The notes under the pieces are model-generated. The model saw only the letters and a program-made list of their open reading frames with translations. It was not told the DNA's origin and made no database searches. This document shows positions 33,978 through 45,131 of a stretch of DNA of 64,000 bases, piece after piece (the stretch's first letter is position 1; the number at the start of each line of letters is the position of its first letter). The stretch is from Thinopyrum elongatum (Eukaryota > Streptophyta > Magnoliopsida > Poales > Poaceae). The stretch covers positions 200,428,086-200,492,085 of the forward strand of contig CM022302.1 in the NCBI GenBank assembly GCA_011799875.1. The letters run 5' to 3'. The position numbers and the translations under genes were made by a program.

Positions 33978-34599
33978 GACATGCATAGAAATAAAACATA
34001 GTGAGACTATGTAAGGAGTGCATGCACAAATACAGAGTGATGGTAGCAAATTGTGGATAGACCCAAAACCAATGATATCAGGCAGATAATAGCTTCAGTT
34101 AAAAAATACAGATAATGGCTCCTTTAATGTTTGTTTCCACCCAACATGAAACTCATAGTAGACACCCAAGATTAACCAGATAGTAGACAGATAGTATTGA
34201 TTGCTGCCCCAATATGTACCCCACAACCATTTAAAAACTCAAGTTTGAGCATTAGTTTGGACCTGACTCGGAGTCTAATCGGTGAATAGGACGATAAAGT
34301 AGCATGTCATCATATTAAGCGATGCATAATGTAAGCAAACACGAAAGAGTGCGACCTCTCTTGCGGACCCTTGTAGTCCTCAAGGTCATCTGCTCAGTTG
34401 ATGATGGTAATGCAGTTGTCATGGCTGCCGACGGCGGGGAAGAAGATCTGAGGTGGCGAAAGACAGTCTGGACGGCGGATCCCTGCTGTGGTGAACCCTT
34501 CCGTCATTGGAGCAGCTGAGCTGGGGTGGACCACAGCGCAGCAGGAGCGGGACAAACCACACATTTGTTTTCTTTGACACATATCTGTAACAGAAGTAA

Positions 34600-35060
34600 T
34601 TCTGTAAGGGATTGTTTGAATTGGAGGATTCTAACAATGCAGGGATAGGAAATACACAGGAATAGGATAAGAATGCACATGCAAAACAGAGAATTTAAAA
34701 ACACAGGATTTCTGCCAATCTGGGTGTTTGGTTCACAAGAATTGGAAGATCACAGGAATGGAAAGAAGCATGGTGAGATTAAGTCAAACCACAAGAAAAT
34801 GTACGGTTGTAATGCTATAATGCTACTATCTCTTAGTCTTGTGCTTCATGAATAGGAATTTGAAAAGGAGGACAAGTGGATATTAAAATTCCTGCGGTTT
34901 TTCTTCCAAGGAGACACTAAAGGAACAAATCCTACAGTTTTCCTTTGCCCCATTCCTTTGAACCAAATGCATGAATAGTAGTACCATAGGAAACTTTCCA
35001 ATTCCTATGTTTTTCCTTCACTTTTCCGTTCAAGCACTGGCGATTCTAGTAGGCAGGCTT
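34600..35060. other. Possible MITE-like insertion between module copies
   Basis: The stretch begins GGATTGTTTGAATTGGAGGA and ends GAAGGAAAAACATAGGAATT ... CCGTTCAAGCAC, with GTTTGGTTCACAAGAATTGG inside. Weak terminal inversion and GGAATTC-type phrases resemble grass MITEs. The ends are not certain. Confidence 0.3.
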
Positions 35061-35754
35061 TAACAAGGAAAAGTCTACACTCAAAAAATGTTTTTGTGAT
35101 ACTTCTACTAATTTGGACCCAGGCCACTGCCCTACTAGCTCAACTCCCAGGCCCATCTACAAATGCACAACTCAAACTCGCAGAAAAAAATAATGATGGC
35201 GTTCGAGAGAGTCCCTCACGGATAGCTAAGTTGCCTGGTACCTCACTGCTTGTCATATAGTAGGAGAAACTAATCGTTTTTCATGTTACTATGTGTGCTC
35301 AGTGGACAATATATATAACATGTAGAGTAAAAAAGCGATGCAACAAGTGTACAACCTCTTTGGCGAAGCCATGTTGATCTCAGCATGATTGGGTTGGTCG
35401 GTGAGGATGCTCCGGCTGATGTGGCTGTCGGAGGAGGGGAAGAAGATCTTAGGCGTCTGGAGATGGAGACGAGGGTACTGCTCCGCTGTGATGGAGGGTT
35501 TCATCGTTGGAGCAGCTCCAGTGAGTTGTACGATGGCGAGGCCGAAGCAGGACAAGAGAGACAACGTTAACCTGAGTGGAATTCTAATAACATCTCAAAT
35601 AGATGATGTAAAATACATAACCACAGAGTGCTAGATGTAAAATACCTCAGCTGCTCATCTCTGAACTTAACTGTCGAAACTGAATTTAACTGTTGAAACT
35701 GAATTTAACTGTCGATGAATTTTACTGTCGAAACTGAACGCACTAGTAGCAGAA

Positions 35755-36030
35755 AAGCAGTAGCAGCAGCAGCAGCGCCTGGAGCAGCAGCGCATGTGAG
35801 AGCCAGGGCAGCTGGTCATGTAACAGCATCTCGGATAGCAGCTGCAAGGGCTCGAGCGAGAGCAGGATCTGCTGCTTGTGCAGCAGCAGCGCGAGCAAGA
35901 GTAGAGCAGCAGCGCAAGCAAGAGCAAGAGTAAGAGCAGCAGTGCGAGCAAGAGCAGACCAGGCAGGGGACCGAGAGCAAGAGCAGAGCAGCAGCGCGAG
36001 CTAGAGCCAAAGCAGCAGCAGCTCCTACTG
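35755..36030. repeat. CAG/AGC-rich low-complexity tract
   Basis: Runs of GCAGCAGCGCGAGCAAGAGC and variants give Ala/Arg or Cys/Ser frames on both strands. It is a composition repeat, not a gene. Confidence 0.85.
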
Positions 36031-36639
36031 ATGTGGACGTCGCCGCCGAGGGAGCTACACCATGGTGCAAGTGGCTGGCGACGCCACCGTAGATGGAGCC
36101 GCGCCATGTCGGCTCGGGACCGAGCGCCGGCAGCACCGTGAGATCGAATCAAGAATAAAATGCAGTGATTAGTGTAGAACCTCTTTGGTGGCGCCGATTA
36201 GGCCTCAGCTTCATCCGAGGAATCGGTGATGGTGCTGCTCTTCCGGTGGTGCAGGTGAAGACGGTTGTGGGAATAGAGGTGGCGCGAAAGACAAGGGGAA
36301 CATTGGGGCAGCTCCTTGGAGGTGGAGGACGGGGTGGCTGAACCAGCGGGACGACGAGATCGATGACGGATCCTCATCCGGTGCGGTTGATGAGGGACGT
36401 CGAGGTGTTGCTCTGGGCGACATCGTCGGGGAAGAGGCTCCGGCTGGGTGGCGGACGGAGGAGGGTGTGGGGCTTCATGGGTTTTCGCGGCCTCGGTGTA
36501 CGAATGGGGGCGGAGGGGATGGGAGGGGGGAACCATGGCTTAGGGACGCGCTTGTCCGAAATGTGGGGTAAGTTATGAAAGTAACCCCACCGATTTGAGC
36601 TAGGCGGTTCTTTCAGTTCAGGGGTATCACGGGAATTCC

Positions 36640-36880
36640 AAGTGTCGGGATTTCGCAGGAGGTGGGAGTTTTCGTGCGTGTTGTAATTTTGGGATAGCAA
36701 GGCGCGGGTTGAGATGGAGGGAGTTTTTGGAGCACAACGAGAAAAAGAGATATCTTAAAATTTCGGGGTAACAAGGCGCGGGTTGAAGAGCCGGGAGGTT
36801 AGCAGCACGATAGATAGAGATGCTAGCTGGAAATTTCGGCATAACAAGGCGCGGCTTGAAATTTCAGGAGAACAAGCTTA
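36640..36880. repeat. Three diverged units with AACAAGGCGCGGGTTGA
   Basis: GATAGCAAGGCGCGGGTTGA at about 36691, GTAACAAGGCGCGGGTTGAA at about 36766 and ATAACAAGGCGCGGCTTGAA at about 36841 are spaced 75 bp apart. A further duplicated block, AAGCTTAA(C/T)GTGTACA, lies at 36876 and 36996. Confidence 0.8.
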
Positions 36881-38334
36881 ACGTGTACAAAAAAAAACAA
36901 TTTGCACCCCACTAGAGAGAGCCATGTCCCATTTTAGTATATTACTAGAAATGCATTCAAGTACAACAACAAAAAACTAGAAAAATCAGGACAACAAGCT
37001 TAATGTGTACAGTACCAAATCAATTTGCACTTCCCTCAACAATAAAAAAACAATTCATGTTGTCTAGAATATGGACTAAATTTGAGTACATTTTCCCTGT
37101 TTGAATGGGATTGTACTCGGGTTAGTTATACAACCATCTAAATATTATCTTCACAACACATGACATGAATATAGGAGTAGTAAATTCCCATATAAATATG
37201 AACTACATGTACGTACAATCTCGAATTCAAATATATGTATCCATTTTATGTTGAAGTCAAATCATAGTACATGTATGCTCTAGCTAGATGTTCATAATCT
37301 AAACCATGTATGATACTATGTACAATGTGTTTAACACACACAACACACACACCATTTAGACTAGTAAGGTACACGTGCATTGCATGCATGAGATTTGGCA
37401 ACCAAATCATGAATAAATACCACATTATAGCATGTAAGCTTTGAGTCATATATGCATGATGTAGACGTTCGTTTCATTCCTATAGTTTATCTCATTCAAC
37501 ATCAATTAGTTTTTATAAAAAATTTAATCTATTTTATGATTCATGGAATTCTGCATTGTAAAGCACAAAGTAAAATAATAATAATGGCAATTCAACTAGA
37601 AAAAAAGTTTGGGCAATTATGATATGGAAGATTCTAGAACAAAGGAGAAGTACTTGTGTTTTGAGGTTTGTGCATTATGCTTAAGTTCAACCATGGAGTC
37701 TTCTAGATTGTACATGTGGCAGAATCTGGTGGAATGTAGATGATATCCAACTGCCAGTAGTGCTCGGTTTTGCCATCTCTGCACCGTCAGATTGGCTTCA
37801 TCCAACGACCATCTTTCAAAGTTATTCGCACACTAGATAGGGGTATAGATATGTGATGCGAAAGCCACCCATCATCTCCAATTTGAATAGTGTGTCCATG
37901 CATGGATGCAATGTGGCCAAACGATGCCTGCCATCGGTTTCTCAAATTCAAACCAGTCTGACCTTGTTCAATGTGTATACAGTATAACATGCTTGTTTCC
38001 AAACCACACCACGCATATCTCAGTTATATTCATGCATGCATGGGTTTCAAACATCATGATCTCTTATTCAAATATCTGAATTCAACTTTACATTGATTAT
38101 GACCTCACCTAGTCTTCTACACCCACACAGTCGTCTTCTCTTTATAATTGTACCACTAACTTTCTCTCGTGCATGCATGCACACACACTACCACTCGGCA
38201 TTATCCATCGCACACATGCAATCTTTTTCTTCAGTTCGGTCTCCCATGCATGCACACACACACACACACCTCCCCCTCTTCATCACTTCGGGCATTCTTT
38301 TTCTCTCACATGCATGCACAACGATCGATGTTCC
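36881..38334. other. Unassigned AT-rich spacer
   Basis: CATGCATGCA and (CA)n runs are common (37340-37390, 38030-38050, 38170-38270). No gene, splice structure or transposon boundary was identified. Confidence 0.5.
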
Positions 38335-38700
38335 CACTACAAAAAAAAGGCACATCCGTGACATTTTGGGCCGAACGAATTTTTTTTCTGTCATGCTTAT
38401 GACACTTCTATGACGATAATTGTGACAAAAGCACGTATCATCATAGATGTGGTGGGCTCCTACTTCTATGACAAAAAATGGGCTTTTCGTCCTGGGCGGG
38501 CCGGGGACGCACCTGCATGACATTCTTTGGGCCGTCCATGACGGAAAAAATCATGGTAGAAGCGAGGGCGAGGAAAATTTTGGGGAGTTCCCAGTTACGG
38601 TGGGTGGTCGGGGCTGAGCGATGCATGGAGGGTTTGCGCATTTCTCTCGTACACGTATGTGCGTGTGTGCGAGGCGTTGGGCTCTAACTGAACCCTAGCG
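38335..38700. mobile_element. CACTA-type terminus (left end), same orientation as 29302
   Basis: CACTACAAAAAAAAGGCACA at 38335 is followed by GTGACATTTTGGGCCG, repeated TTCTATGAC phrases and CATGACATTCTTTGGGCCG. This is typical CACTA subterminal composition. No matching right terminus (TTTTGTAGTG) was seen up to 45131. Confidence 0.6.
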
Positions 38701-38829
38701 AGGCGTTCGCTTACTGAACCCGAGCGATTGCACTAGCTAAGCGTTACTGAACCCAAGCGATCGATCCCTTGCTATTAACTGAACCCGATCGAGCGATTCC
38801 TTCGCTACTGCTGCTAACTGAATCCGATC

Positions 38830-39320
38830 GATCCTACTACCTCTTGATGAACAGTGATCGTTGTTGGGGTTGGATGAACAGTTCCCGGTGGGGGTTGGAT
38901 GAACAGGACCCCATGGTAGTAGAGGCCGTTGCCGCTGGATGAACAGGACACCGATCGAGGAGGTGGGGGTGGATGAACAGTAGCCGATGGAGGGACCCCG
39001 TGGAGGGCTGGTTGAACAGGACCCCATGGAGGGCTGGTTGAATAGTAGCCGATGGAGGGACTCCGTGGAGGGCTGGTTGAACAGGACCCCATGGAGGGCT
39101 GGTTGAACAGGACCCCGTGGAGGTCTGGTTGAATAGTAGCCGGTGGAGGCTGGATGAACAGGACCCCGTCGATGAACAGTAGCTAGTGGAGGCAGGAGGA
39201 AGTCGACGGTGGATGAACAATAGCAGGTGGAGGCTGGAGGAAGTTGACAGTGGATGAACAGTAGCCCATGGATGCTGGAGCAAGGCAGTAGACGGTGGAT
39301 GAACAGTATCTCGTGGAGTC
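38830..39320. repeat. Minisatellite of TGAACAGGACCCCGTGGAGG-type units
   Basis: About fifteen diverged units of 25-35 bp, each with TGAACAG or TGAATAG and CCGTGGAGG or CCATGGAGG. Open frames through it are repeat artefacts. Confidence 0.88.
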
Positions 39321-39328
39321 TTGTTTTG

Positions 39329-39590
39329 CGGTACGCCACACCCCTCCCGATCAACAGGACCCCGTTTTGATCGTAGGCCCACCAACACAAGTTTGTTTCC
39401 TCCATTTTGTGGTATGCCACACCCTTCTCGATCAGCAGCACCCCGTTTTGACCATAGGATCTCGAACATAAGTCCATTTCCTCCGTTCTACGGTACGCTA
39501 GACCCTTCCCGATGAGCAGGACCCCGTTTCAATCGTACGCGGTCGAATAGAAGGTCATTTCCTCCGTTCTGCGGTACGCCAGACCTCGCT
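39329..39590. repeat. Tandem repeat, about 81-bp unit, three-plus copies
   Basis: GGTACGCCACACCC starts units at about 39329, 39411, 39492 and 39572. Each contains a CGATCAGCAGGACCCCGTTT-type core and ends TTTCCTCCGTTCT. Confidence 0.88.
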
Positions 39591-39615
39591 TTGGCTGTTA
39601 GTAGTAGGGCTTGGT

Positions 39616-41430
39616 GAGGCCTGCGTGGCAGCACAGCCGGCCACGGGAGGCAGGAGCACGCGGTGGTTTGGACGGCTGGAGCAAGAAAATCAGAGGTTGA
39701 AGAAGCAGAACGACCGTTGGATGTTCACACTCCAACGGTCACTGGTGATAGAATCATTTGTTGACTAAGTTGACAAAGCCCTGCGTACGCGTCAACTTAG
39801 TAGGGCCACAAGTCAGCATCCAAATCTGGTGGGCCCCAGCTGTCATGGGGAGCATTCGTTATTTTTTCGCTTAATAAGGAGGCACTTCCTTCCATGCCAA
39901 GATATAGCTGGTGGGTCCCAGCTGTCATGGGGAGGATTCATTCTTTTTGGCATTATAAGGAGGTACTTGCTTGCGTGCGGCCATGGACCATGTGGGTCCC
40001 AACTGTCAGCCTCTCCATGTACATCCCTCTTCCGATGTTGTCGTTTGTTGACAACGTTGACCACGCCGTGCCGAGAACACCAACGCGATGGACGACAGCG
40101 AGACCCAGGAAGGGAATGACCTGGAGTCGGCGAAGCCACAACAGTGGGGGGATGTGGGTGAGTAGAGGGATGGCCTGGCCAGCGGTGGGAGTAGTTGGGG
40201 GCGGTGAGGCATGCACGACAGCACAGCCGGCCACGGGATGCGGGAGCAGGCGGTCCCGCCGGCGCTGGATTTGGCGGCTGGAGCAAGAAGATCAGAGATT
40301 GAAGAAGCACGACAGCTGTTGGATTGACATCCAATGGGCACGTCTGCTAGAATCATTTGTTGACTATATAATAAGTAAAAAAATCTTGCATACGCGTTAA
40401 CTTAATAGGCCCACAAGTCAGACCATTCCCTATTTTTTTAATAATTTACAGCTCATTGCAACTTCTTATGCAATTTTTTGCAGTCCATTTTTTTGTTGGC
40501 CAGGGCAATGGTTAAAAATTTAAACAAAATTTTGCATATTTAGGTGGGGTCCAAACTATTTTTAATACCGACTTGTCAAGCCAGATTTAAAGTACTTTGA
40601 AGATATATTTAAATTAGGTTAAAGCCCAGTGAAATTGGAATCTCAAAATGTGAAAAAATTCAGGAATTTGAAAGTAATTGCCAATTTGTCGTGTGTTTTT
40701 TATATTTACAGCCCATTTCATATTACTTTTAAGATTTGCAGCCATCTTGAAAGAGTTGCAGACCAGCAGGGCGGGGAAAAATAAGTAGGCATGGATTGGG
40801 TATTCTTCAAAAAAAATAAACTGGGCTAGCCATTTTCACAAAGAAAAAATAGCTGGGCTGGTCATGTGGTTAACGAAAATAGAAGCCTGGGCTAGACGGG
40901 CCACAGCCTAGTTGAAACCCTACTCCGTCTCAACAATAACAAAAAAAATACTGCTCGAGCAGCTATGTCCCAGGTGTCAGTCGATCTTGTGTTGTTCTCT
41001 TGTCTATTGACTATACGCTGACAATGTCGTGGGTTCCAGATGTCAGCAAACCACTAGGAGGAAGCATTTTCTTTTTCTATACGCTGACAACGGAGTATAT
41101 AACAAAAAGTGAGGAACTTGCTTGCGTACGGCCATGGACATGGTGGGTCCCTACTGTCATCCTCTCGACGTATAGTCCTCTCCCGATTCCTCTTGTTCGT
41201 TGACCATGTTGACAATGCGAGAGGGCGGCGCCGCGGTGAGCACACCAAAGTGCGCGGAGGATGACGGCGAGGCCTCGGACGTCGGCATTAATGATTTAGG
41301 AGACGGTGGGGCGGCGATGCATGCGCTGAGGCGCAGCCAGCCGTGGGAGGCGAAAGTAGGCGGTCCCGCCGGCGCTGGTTTGGTTTTGGCGGCCGGAGGA
41401 AGACGAGACTGAAGAAACATGACAGACTGT
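39616..41430. repeat. Segment present in three diverged copies
   Basis: The block CACAGCCGGCCACGGGA ... GGCTGGAGCAAGAA(A/G)ATCAGAG is at 39630-39745, 40215-40340 and 41330-41430. Its partner block ACTTGCTTGCGTxCGGCCATGG with GTTGAC(A/C)A is at 39965-40070 and 41115-41215, and an 80-bp subunit GGTGGG(C/T)CCCAGCTGTCATG is doubled at 39828 and 39910. The minus strand reads Pro-rich peptides (PPAPASRGRLCC, PPTFASHGWLRL), so a repeated leader or first exon is possible. Confidence 0.75.
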
Positions 41431-41646
41431 AAAAGCAGCAGGAGTACTTAACAACCTTAATTGAAACCAGCAGGGGCACTTAACAACCATAGCTGAAAGC
41501 AGTATTAGTACTTATACAGGTTCAACTATACAAAGCACACCTCGAACAGTGCTACTTTGCCTACAGTTAACCAAGGGTGAGGCCACCAAGCCCCAGGACA
41601 AGGCCCAGGCGCCACCCCATGCATCCACAACCTTCTGAAAGCAGCT

Positions 41647-43067
41647 TCATCTCGCAATGTGGTCAATAAACAGGATATTCACTTTAGAGCCATGGAAAAG
41701 CATGAGCATAACCTTCTGTCCTATTCTCCAAGATGGACGGGCCTTCCTTATTTGAGACCACCCATGAATAAGTATCTTTTCAGCTCCAAGGGAAATGGAG
41801 TAGGTCGACATAAACATCATGTTGTGAGCAAGCGCAAGTCTGACCCGACCATGGCCAAGCATCTGTATAGGAACAATAGAACTGGGCAGTTTCTGTTTCA
41901 AGAAGATCACAGTTGTAAAACTGTGTATAAGCAAGAGTTTATGAACAACATATATAACAGAAAACAGCTCGTACCATAAGTTTCTTGACATAGTTGGACC
42001 TGTTCAACGTGTGCACCAGTGGCACACATATCCCACATGGCCTTCCACCATTGAAACGCCCCACAAGGACCTCAAGACGATCAATAAAGTGTAGGAACTG
42101 GTGGATGTCATCCCAGTCAACTTCAGTGCCATCAGTAACAGTCGAGTTCTTATAGAATAACAAACGAGTAGTCTGCTTAACTTTGAAATAACCTACACGT
42201 GCCACCAATTATAAGAAATATTAGTTAGAAGTAGCATCTTCGTGAGAGAAGGGAATCACAAATCGTTGCTACTTCTAAAGTCAAATTGTGATTAGTTAGA
42301 CAGAATAGGTGGATTAAGAAGTAATCGATGCAACATGCAAGAACCAGATACAAAAATAACATGGATGAACTACTAGAACGACATCGGGGTGGAAGATCAC
42401 AGTGAAGATGAGACCAGGTTCTGCTATTTCCATCAACATTCGTGCACCAACTTTCAGTCCATAACACTTGAGAAAGTTTATCCAAGTTCGGCCATAAAAA
42501 AAGCAGCGCTCTTCTTGGTTCATGAACCCAACTCAGAACTTATATCCATGGCTTGTCTTCAATGTGACCATTAAACTGGTGTATTCTGTTATGGCAAGGC
42601 CGACCATCTTGAGTACATGTGTTCTGGCAGAGCAAGGAATGCACTGCAGGAAAAATAATATGAGAACACAATGTATTCGCTATCCAAATCTAGAAATAAT
42701 TTCCTCTTTCACGCCAGTGTTGACCATGGTACTAGTACCTTTTATCCAAATATAGCAATCCAAATTTCCAAATTAGTCGACAACATGTTCAAAAACCCCC
42801 ACCCTCCCAGATAGAAAAGAGGATTCTAGGAACATACTGTGCGCGTTATAAAATCCTGTGTTAGGATGAGAAGGAACAAGTGTGGCATTTTGCCGAGGGC
42901 GCAGAAACCTGTAGGGTCCTCGCACTTTGGGCACTGCAAATGAAACACACTAGATTCAGTGGGAAGAAAAATGCATCAATAGCGGTGGCTGCCATCCTAG
43001 GATTACCCGCGACCAAGGGACTAGGATTTATCGGGGATGGATGAAAAATTCGTACCTGGTTCTCCAT
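41647..43067 (-). pseudogene. B3-domain gene copy 1 (two B3-like domains), premature stop
   Basis: Exons (minus): 43056-43067 (MENQ), 42838-42933 (CPKCEDPTGFCALGKM ... LTQDFITRT), one from 42643 to about 42390, 41975-42192 and 41647-41892. The first B3-like domain spans HLFLLILTQDFITRT, CIPCSARTHVLKMV, FFYGRTWINFLKCYGLKVG and LIFTVIFHPD. The second is KLPSSIVPIQMLGHGRVRLA, EKILIHGWSQI, WRIGQKVMLMLFHG and VNILFIDHIAR-stop. A TGA at 42533-42535 interrupts the first domain (KF-stop-VGF). B3 proteins are plant nuclear DNA-binding factors. The 3' end of exon 3 is unresolved. Its upstream region resembles that of the neighbouring B3 gene, supporting tandem duplication. Confidence 0.72.
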
Positions 43068-43920
43068 GAGAAAACCCTACGCAATCGCCGAGTGGAGGTT
43101 TTCTCTGAACAAGCAGACGAGGGAGAAGGGGATTCCGGCCCAGTGAAATATTGCTGCTTCGTACATCCAGCTTACTGCTACTGCTGGAAAGGTGTTTTTT
43201 TTTGTGATTTCACGGCTCATTGGGCATTACTGCGGTGCTACGATCAGGGTGAATCTACCTTGCAGTTGGGCACTCTAATTTGGTGCATGACACATGGACC
43301 CCGTTGCCGGATGCCCCACATATCAGCGAAAGGAAGTAGAAAGGCAGGACTAACTAGTTACACATAAATATATTTTTGATAGAGAGATACTCCCTCTATA
43401 AAGAAATATAAAAATCTTTTATATCCCCTACCGCAAGAGTAACTGGATACCCCACATATCAGCGAAAGGAAGTAGAAAGGCAGGAGTAACTAGTATCACA
43501 TAACTTTATACATAAAAAATCAAGGGGAATATATATAACATAATATGGGGGTTCAGATGAGAATATAATAATCAGATAGGCTGACGGTTCTGGACTTTGG
43601 GCCACAGGCCAGTGGGCCCGCATGTTTGGGGGCCCATTTGTTCTAACTCAGCGCATTTCATATTGCAAGCGATCGGTACATCGCTGGTTTTAGATGCTGT
43701 CGCAAGACGAATACAGAAAATTAAATAAAGCACGACACCTGTTAGAATGAAAACGAATGATAGTTCCTAACCAGCAATCAGAGTTGCAATTCTTTCACGA
43801 TATCCTACATGATAAATAATACTGTCATAGTACTTATATACACAGGACACTTGTTTCACCATGCTATATTATTACATCAAAAGCTCTCGGAGGATAGATC
43901 AGTTCGGCAGTTGCGTGCTG
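43068..43920. other. Promoter-side spacer between the two B3 genes
   Basis: The stretch 43180-43330 (CTGCTGGAAAGGTG ... GATTTCACGGCTCATTGGGC ... GGACCCCG) is a diverged copy of 63440-63600 upstream of the second B3 gene. A truncated Stowaway-like end (CTCCCTCTATAAAGAAATATA) lies at 43391-43415, and CCCCACATATCAGCGAAAGG is doubled at 43313 and 43451. Confidence 0.6.
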
Positions 43921-45131
43921 CTACTGAAGAATTTCAAAGTTGATTTGGACCAGCTCTCCTTGCCGAGAAAGTTTAATTTTGACATCATCCCCTACCGCAA
44001 GATTTGATAGAGTTTTGAACCTTGACCATCCTTTAGCATCAATCATCATGCGACCTTTCTTTGTACTTACAGTATATTGAGGAGGTTCATTCACACCAAG
44101 GCTGCGCATGGTAAGAGAAACTTGGCTACGGTCGCCCGGATTATTGAATGACTCCCTCGTTGCTCTAGGAATTCTCTGTTTGCAAACAAGAAGACATACA
44201 CAAATAGTTAGATCAACATAGTGAATCATGTGAAACAACATGGAAAGAAAAAAGAACGAAGCACTTAGGGTGCCAATGCTTACCAAGAAGGTGGAGATGT
44301 CGGTTTTTGTAAGGACTTTGGTATATGCAATGCGAACTGCAACCCAGTCTGTTGCCGGTGCAAGGGCTGGTTCCGTTGCCGCTGCACGGGCCGGAGCAGA
44401 TGCAAGTGTAACTTCAAGTGTTGGTGCAGGTGCCGGTGCCATTGCTAGTGCCCATGCCGGTGCGACTGGTAGTGTCGCAGCTGCTGCCAGAGATGGTGCT
44501 CCTTGTGGAGCTGGTGCCGGTGTCGGAGCAGGTGCCTGTGTCGGTGCCCGATCCTCCGGTAGATCAGCCTGATCCACTGACGCGGTCAGTGCCCAATCCT
44601 TTGGTGGATCAGACTGAGCTGCTGCCGCTGTCAATGCTAGAGCCAGTGCCGTCGGAGAAGGTGCCGGTGCTCGATTTGATGCTGAAGGTGGTACCGATGT
44701 GCGAGACAGCAGCGATCATCTCTGGTCTGCTATGATTTCATACTTTAGCTTTCTAACTTCACTAGGGTCCGTGCCCTTGATCCAGTCTTTTTCTTCACTT
44801 CTTTTAAATGCGAGAAGGACTAATTGTGGCATGTTTGTTAAACCAAACTGTAGTTCATCATAGGGCTTCAGATTGTACTCAGACAACAGACTGATCCAAT
44901 TGTGTCCAGTAATATAAGTGATGGACAGTGCCTTCGTTACTGACACGACATAAGAAGTGAAACCTGCAGAAATAACCATCATAGAGCAAACCAAATGGTT
45001 TATTCTGTAACGAATGTCACATGGCAAAACATGCATAGTAAAATTACAGCAAAAGTAAGAAAGCATGACAGTAAATAAATAAGATTGAGACAGCAAATCA
45101 ATAAGATTTACTTGATGTGACACGAGTGAAT

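Larger units (their letters stand above)
34330..36550 (-). other. Repeated 5' exon-like modules upstream of the duplicated-exon gene
   Basis: Similar minus-strand modules occur near 34400-34540, 35380-35560 and 36190-36440. Each carries a GGAGCAGCT...GAGG and GGGAAGAAGATCT...GGAGG block and reads PPSRLSFATSDLLPRRR or IFFPxxxSH-like peptides. They look like copies of one promoter or first-exon unit. No single intact first exon can be chosen. Confidence 0.45.

Noticed and set aside
35715..35933. Ala/Arg-rich plus-strand frame
   Set aside because: Product of a CAG/AGC repeat tract.
38737..39477. 246-codon minus-strand frame and companions
   Set aside because: Repeats of the minisatellite unit; no promoter, splice or domain support.
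38870..39590. Tandem repeats that could be taken for a CRISPR array
   Set aside because: Contiguous diverged units without unique spacers in a eukaryotic transposon setting.
39843..40334. 163-codon minus-strand frame with Pro-rich peptide
   Set aside because: Lies in a segment present in three copies; each copy reads differently, so coding is not supported.
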